Shown here in pieces: positions 6,757 through 10,507 of a DNA stretch of 10,507 nucleotides; position 1 is the stretch's first letter; each line of letters begins with the position of its first letter. Location of the stretch: the NCBI GenBank assembly GCA_946403545.1, contig CAMJAG010000034.1, positions 1 to 10,507 of the forward strand, in the 5' to 3' direction. Source of the stretch: an uncultured Caryophanales bacterium. GTDB taxonomy: Bacteria > Bacillota_I > Bacilli_A > RFN20 > CAG-826. The notes under the pieces are model-generated. The model saw only the letters and a list, made by a program, of their open reading frames with translations. It was not told the DNA's origin and did not search any database. Position numbers and translations under genes: made by a program.

Positions 6757-7971
6757 ATGAAGATAATTGTTATAGGTGCGGGTCCAAGTGGACTTATGTG
6801 TTCATATAAACTAAGAGAAAAAGGATTTGATGTCCTACTTTTAGAAAAGAATGAAAAAGTAGCAAAGAAAGTCTACATTACAGGAAAAGGTAGATGTAAC
6901 ATCACTAACAACTGTTCTAAAGAAGACTTCTTTTCTAATGTAGTTAATAACCCTAAATTCTTATTCAGTGCCTACAATAACTTCACTAGCCAAGACACTA
7001 TGGAATTCTTTGAATCTAGAGGTGTTAAGTTAATCGTAGAAAGAGGCAATAGAGTCTATCCTGCTAGTTATAATCCTCACGATATAGTTTCTTGCTTATA
7101 TAACGCTTGTAAAGAATCAGGAGTGGATATCAAACTCAACGAACCAGTCTTATCTATAAACAAAAAAGATAACTACTTTGTAGTAGTCACTAAAAAGAAC
7201 ACCTATGATGCTGATAAAGTAGTTATCGCTACTGGTGGAAAGAGTTATGCTCATACAGGTTCCACTGGAGACGGATATAAGTTTGCACAACACTTTGGTC
7301 ACACTATTATCGAACCTGTTCCTGCATTAATTACTTTAAGAATTAAAGAAGAAATCCCTGCAAATCTCTATCGTTTTACTTTTAAGAATGTTTCTTTAAG
7401 AGTAATAACTGATGATTTTAAGAAAGAAGAATTTGGTGAAATCACTTTCTATAAAGAAGGTGTAGCAGGTGCTACTGCATTAACTCTTTCAAGTATGATT
7501 AATAGAATTGATCCAAATAAGGTAAATATAGAAATTGATTTCAAACCTGCATTAGATGTTAAGAAACTCGATGCAAGAGTAATTAGAGAAATACAAAGTA
7601 AAGAAAATAAAACTGTTAAGGAAGTTGTTCATAAATTGCTTCCAAAAGAGATTGTGGATTGGTTCTTAATAATATCTAAAATAAATGGAGATTTAGAAAC
7701 ATCAACATTATCTAAAGAAGTTAGAGAATCTATAGTAAATAACTTGAAAGCATTCAAACTTACTTATATTGGTTTAGATGATATCGATAGAGCGGTTGTT
7801 ACTTCTGGTGGAGTATCCACAAAAGAAGTTAATCCAAATACATTAGAATCTAAACTTGTTTCAGGTTTATATTTCTCAGGAGAAGTACTTGATGTAGATT
7901 GCTTCACCGGTGGATATAATTTACAAACAGCACTTTGTACAGGTGCATTGATATCAAAAAAACTAGCGTAA
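6757..7971 (+). CDS. YhiN/HI0933 (BaiN-like) FAD-dependent oxidoreductase
   Basis: This is a 404-residue flavoprotein. A dinucleotide-binding GAGPSGLMC starts at residue 7 and Glu30 ends the second beta strand. GKGRCNITNN at 43-52 is the family hallmark, then RVYPAS at 99-104, ATGGKSYAHTGSTGDGY at 158-174, PVPALITL at 187-194, and near the C-terminus VTSGGVS, ESKLVSGLYFSGEVLD and GGYNLQTA. Length and domain order are normal for the family, whose general substrate is unknown; Clostridium scindens BaiN has been linked to bile acid reduction. The central segment usually read as FTHFGLSGP is altered here to FYKEGVAGA near 231-239. The ATG is 2 bases after the trhP2 stop, with only a weak TTAGG 5 bases upstream, so it is very likely co-transcribed and coupled. 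Its role next to aro and trhP genes is unknown; supplying electrons to reduce flavin or a hydroxylation reaction would be a guess. Confidence 0.88.
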   Translation: MKIIVIGAGPSGLMCSYKLREKGFDVLLLEKNEKVAKKVYITGKGRCNITNNCSKEDFFSNVVNNPKFLFSAYNNFTSQDTMEFFESRGVKLIVERGNRVYPASYNPHDIVSCLYNACKESGVDIKLNEPVLSINKKDNYFVVVTKKNTYDADKVVIATGGKSYAHTGSTGDGYKFAQHFGHTIIEPVPALITLRIKEEIPANLYRFTFKNVSLRVITDDFKKEEFGEITFYKEGVAGATALTLSSMINRIDPNKVNIEIDFKPALDVKKLDARVIREIQSKENKTVKEVVHKLLPKEIVDWFLIISKINGDLETSTLSKEVRESIVNNLKAFKLTYIGLDDIDRAVVTSGGVSTKEVNPNTLESKLVSGLYFSGEVLDVDCFTGGYNLQTALCTGALISKKLA

Positions 7972-7990
7972 TTGCTAGCTTATTTTATTT
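7956..7990. terminator. Probable bidirectional Rho-independent terminator between convergent genes
   Basis: AAACTAGC at 7960-7967 and GCTAGCTT at 7974-7981 flank a six-base loop. As minus-strand RNA this forms an 8-pair stem including one G-U pair, followed by seven U (the A-run 7956-7962, partly within the stem), a reasonable terminator for wecB. As plus-strand RNA the core stem is 5 pairs, followed by the T-rich TTATTTTATTT, so it may also stop the aro-trhP operon. It includes the flavoprotein's last codons and lies just beyond the wecB stop. The stem is short and AT-rich, so strength is uncertain. Confidence 0.6.
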
Positions 7991-9100
7991 CACAAAAGGA
8001 TCGTAATCTTTTCCTTCTAATATATTAGCGATTCTTTCACATGCATGGCCATCACCATAAGGGTTATTAGCTTTAGCCATAGCGTCGTATTCATTTTTAT
8101 CAGTTAATAGTTTTGTGAATTCGTTATAAATAACGCTTTCATCAGTTCCTACTAGTTTTAATGTACCTGCTTCAACACCTTCTGGTCTTTCAGTAGTGTC
8201 TCTCATAACGAGTACAGGAACACCATAAGCAGGAGCTTCTTCTTGAATACCACCACTATCTGTAAGAATTAAATAACTTCTTGATTCAAAGTTATGGCAA
8301 TCTAGAACTCCGATTGGTTCAATGATATGAATTCTATCGCAATCACCAAGTTCCTCATCTGCTGCTTTTCTAACAACAGGATTCATATGAATTGGATAAA
8401 CAGCTTTGCAATCAGGATGTTCATCTAAGACTCTTCTAATAGCTCTAAACATGTGATGCATAGGTTGTCCTAGATTTTCTCTTCTATGAGCAGTGATAAA
8501 GATTAATTTATCGTTACCCACCCAATCAAGTTCAGGATGTTTATAATCGTCTCTTACTGTATGTTTCATAGCATCGATAACTGTGTTACCAGTTACATAG
8601 ATACTATTTGGATCCTTTCCTTCTCTAACTAAATTTTCTTTAGCGAGTTTAGTAGGAGCAAAATTATATTTAGCGATTAAACCAATTCCTTCTCTATTAA
8701 ATTCTTCTGGATATGGAGAATAGATGTTATATGTTCTAAGACCTGCTTCCACATGTCCTACTGGAATTTGAAGGTAGAAACACGCTAAAGCGGTAACAAA
8801 TGATGTAGATGTATCACCATGTACTAAGACAATATCAGGTTTCTCTTTTTCTAAGACTTCTTTGATCTTGTTTAAGATGCTTGTAGTGATGTCAAACAAA
8901 GTTTGGCATTCTTTCATGATTGCCAAATTGTAATCAGGCACAACATTAAATGTATCCAAGACTTGTTGGAGCATTTCTTTATGTTGACCAGTAACACAAA
9001 CTAAAGTTTGGATAGATTTTCTATTCTTAAGTTCTTTTACTAATGGACACATCTTAATGGCTTCAGGACGTGTACCAAAAACTAGCATTATTTTCTTCAT
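7985..9100 (-). CDS. wecB: UDP-N-acetylglucosamine 2-epimerase, non-hydrolysing
   Basis: This cytoplasmic enzyme interconverts UDP-GlcNAc and UDP-ManNAc, the precursor of ManNAc units in teichoic-acid linkage, capsules or enterobacterial-type antigens. The 371-residue length is typical. Motifs are FGTRPEAIKM at 8-17, VHGDTSTS at 93-100 with Asp96, HVEAGLRT at 116-123 with Glu118, PEEFNRE at 131-137, TGNTVIDA at 170-177, TAHRRENLG at 203-211 with His205, YPIHMNP at 235-241, DSGGIQEEAP at 281-290 and RDTTERPEG at 300-308. All known catalytic acids, the key His and the allosteric UDP-GlcNAc-site region appear intact. It starts 3 bases after the glycosyltransferase stop, with only a weak AAAGAAAAG-like ribosome site inside that gene's end. 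It is therefore very likely co-transcribed. No dehydrogenase (wecC) or TagA-type transferase is in view. Confidence 0.96.
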   Translation of the reverse strand: MKKIMLVFGTRPEAIKMCPLVKELKNRKSIQTLVCVTGQHKEMLQQVLDTFNVVPDYNLAIMKECQTLFDITTSILNKIKEVLEKEKPDIVLVHGDTSTSFVTALACFYLQIPVGHVEAGLRTYNIYSPYPEEFNREGIGLIAKYNFAPTKLAKENLVREGKDPNSIYVTGNTVIDAMKHTVRDDYKHPELDWVGNDKLIFITAHRRENLGQPMHHMFRAIRRVLDEHPDCKAVYPIHMNPVVRKAADEELGDCDRIHIIEPIGVLDCHNFESRSYLILTDSGGIQEEAPAYGVPVLVMRDTTERPEGVEAGTLKLVGTDESVIYNEFTKLLTDKNEYDAMAKANNPYGDGHACERIANILEGKDYDPFVK

Positions 9101-9103
9101 AAA

Positions 9104-10471
9104 TTAGCTTTTCTTTGTAACAAGTTGTTTTTGTGCAGGAGCTTTTTCTTCATTCATTGTAGTGACACAGTGAGTAGTCTTTCTCCATACTTTTTGGTTG
9201 TAGCATTTAAATAAACCAGGATAGACGATAATCATATCGATAACACCGATTAAATAAATACCAATAAGATTTGGGATGAAGTCTCTAAGAATATGTTTTC
9301 TTTCTTCTTCCTTGCCATCATATAAGGATGCAAGTGGAACAACAGCGATACTCAATGCGAGAATTCCATAGTTAACGATTTGAATCCATAGAGGTACGTA
9401 TTGAGAATCAAGATGATTGACTAATGTAAAGATTAAGAATAAACCATTTAATACAATTGTAATTGATGAAATTAAAGCGAATAATCTAGCAGCTAAATAA
9501 AGAATCATATCTAACTTTCTAAAGAAATTCTTAATTGTGAATGGATTGAATAATTGGATGAATAAAAGCGGTACATATTTGAAGAATAAGAACCAGTGAC
9601 CTTGAGCCCATCTTGTTCTTTGAACAAAAGATTGCTTAATCTTTGTTGGTTTTTCATCGTAGACTCTAACGTTTCCGTTATATTCAATGTGCTTATTTTT
9701 GATTGTTGCTAATGTTTGGATTTCTAAGTCTTCAGTTAATGAATTACAGTTAAATCCACCGATTTCTTTTAAGAAGTCTAATGTAACTGAGAAACCAGTT
9801 CCGCCGATAGCAGGATTTAAATGTAGTTTTTGTTTAGAGATTTGCCAGAAAGCATTAGTAACTCTATATGCTTGGAAATATCCTCTAGCAACTAATGAAT
9901 TATGATTCTTTGAATCTAAGTAACATTGAATCATAACTGGACGTTTCTTTTCTTTCTTAGAAAGATATTGGCTATTAATGTGTTTTAAGATACCTTCATC
10001 AACAAAGTTATCTGCATCAAAGATCATCATTTGATCATAGTAGCCATAGAACTTATTTTCATTTTCTAATAATTCAATAGCCCATTTTAATGCATGAGGT
10101 TTTCCTCTTTTATTTGGATCATTGACGTTTCTTACAAAGACATGAAAATTTCTCTTGCCTGATTTAGCAATAGCTTCTCTTAAAATCTTAGCAGTATCAT
10201 CTGTGCAGTTATCCGCGATAAAGAAGATGTCATATAAATCTTCGTTATAATCGATATGAGTGTAGTTTTCTACTGTTGCAGCGACTACTGGTCCTTCATT
10301 ATGACATGGGACAAAAATACAGAATTTTGTCTTGTCTTCGACGATAGGATATTTTTGCTTATGAAAAATCATTCCGATAATGTAGAGTGCTACATAATAA
10401 ACAATGTAGACTTCACATATCCAGAATAGTACTACTAGTATGTTTTTCATGACTTCTAAGGTGTGTTCCAT
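9104..10471 (-). CDS. Membrane-bound family 2 glycosyltransferase, processive (cellulose/hyaluronan-synthase-like)
   Basis: The 455-residue protein has an N-terminal membrane segment at about 10-36, then a cytoplasmic GT-A domain. PCHNEG lies at 55-60, ADNCTDDT at 86-93 supplies a UDP-binding Asp87, DAD at 152-154 is the metal-binding DxD, GGTGFS is at 223-228, TED at 246-248 is the probable catalytic-base motif, and Gln284 with Arg287-Trp288 forms QxxRW. About three more membrane helices follow near 322-349, 362-386 and 399-421, and the tail is Lys-rich. D, DxD, TED and QxxRW together mark processive beta-glycan synthases that make and probably extrude a polymer. The sugar donor cannot be read from sequence; pairing with wecB makes UDP-GlcNAc or UDP-ManNAc plausible. 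Met8 (CAT at 10448-10450) is an alternative start. The 36 bases upstream contain only a weak AGAAAAGAG, so the start is uncertain by seven residues. Confidence 0.88.
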   Translation of the reverse strand: MEHTLEVMKNILVVLFWICEVYIVYYVALYIIGMIFHKQKYPIVEDKTKFCIFVPCHNEGPVVAATVENYTHIDYNEDLYDIFFIADNCTDDTAKILREAIAKSGKRNFHVFVRNVNDPNKRGKPHALKWAIELLENENKFYGYYDQMMIFDADNFVDEGILKHINSQYLSKKEKKRPVMIQCYLDSKNHNSLVARGYFQAYRVTNAFWQISKQKLHLNPAIGGTGFSVTLDFLKEIGGFNCNSLTEDLEIQTLATIKNKHIEYNGNVRVYDEKPTKIKQSFVQRTRWAQGHWFLFFKYVPLLFIQLFNPFTIKNFFRKLDMILYLAARLFALISSITIVLNGLFLIFTLVNHLDSQYVPLWIQIVNYGILALSIAVVPLASLYDGKEEERKHILRDFIPNLIGIYLIGVIDMIIVYPGLFKCYNQKVWRKTTHCVTTMNEEKAPAQKQLVTKKS

Positions 10472-10507
10472 AATTGATGTAAATGCTCTTTTCTAATTTT
10501 GAGTTTT

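Larger units (their letters stand above)
1..7971 (+). other. Probable single operon aroC-aroEK-aroQ-aroF-aroA-trhP1-trhP2-flavoprotein
   Basis: Eight genes on one strand have junctions of TAATG (1035-1039), ATGA (2275-2278), TAATG (2716-2720), ATGA (3491-3494), ATGA (4729-4732), a 14-base overlap (5561-5574) and a 2-base gap (6755-6756). There is no room for an internal promoter or terminator outside coding DNA. The operon start and promoter lie left of the window, and aroB is not in view. It ends at the hairpin near 7960-7981. Confidence 0.85.

Noticed and set aside
1..10507. Mycoplasma-type genetic code (TGA read as Trp)
   Set aside because: Trp codons in conserved positions are TGG, and TGA ends aroEK, aroF, aroA and trhP1 exactly where the next gene starts.
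10472..10507. Possible promoter upstream of the glycosyltransferase
   Set aside because: Only 36 bases are visible and no convincing -35/-10 pair is present; the gene may also be internal to a longer operon entering from the right.

Overview
The window is almost wholly coding, AT-rich DNA from a bacterium. It holds two gene blocks that converge near position 7980. Arg codons are mostly AGA, Trp is TGG, and TGA is a real stop (it ends aroEK, aroF, aroA and trhP1), so the genetic code is the standard bacterial one, not the Mycoplasma code. Low GC, Shine-Dalgarno sites of the AAGGAGG type, a split pair of U32 proteins like Bacillus YrrN/YrrO, and a type II dehydroquinase suggest an AT-rich Bacillota lineage, perhaps of the Erysipelotrichia/Mollicutes-like group. 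The exact lineage is inference.

Positions 1-7971 (+ strand) are one tightly packed operon that enters from the left edge: aroC (5' end missing), an aroE-aroK fusion, aroQ, aroF, aroA, two U32-family genes (trhP1-like and trhP2-like), and a YhiN/HI0933-type flavoprotein. Six of the seven junctions are stop/start overlaps or short gene overlaps, and the last has a 2-base gap. Together the aro genes cover every shikimate-pathway step from DAHP to chorismate except dehydroquinate synthase (aroB), which must lie elsewhere.

The most interesting point is the joining of the shikimate genes to the U32 pair. E. coli TrhP (YegQ) and its Bacillus counterparts carry out prephenate-dependent 5-hydroxylation of uridine 34 in tRNA, and prephenate comes from chorismate. 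The operon therefore appears to link a pathway for making chorismate with enzymes that may use a chorismate-derived metabolite to modify the wobble base.

Positions 7985-10471 (- strand) hold two genes read in the order glycosyltransferase then wecB: a membrane-anchored, cellulose/hyaluronan-synthase-like family 2 glycosyltransferase and a non-hydrolysing UDP-GlcNAc 2-epimerase. Three bases separate them. They suggest synthesis of a surface polysaccharide, possibly containing ManNAc. A small hairpin with a U-tract on either side, between the two convergent blocks, is a likely bidirectional terminator. No RNA genes, mobile elements, CRISPR arrays or notable repeats were seen, and no gene-free stretch exceeds 40 bases.
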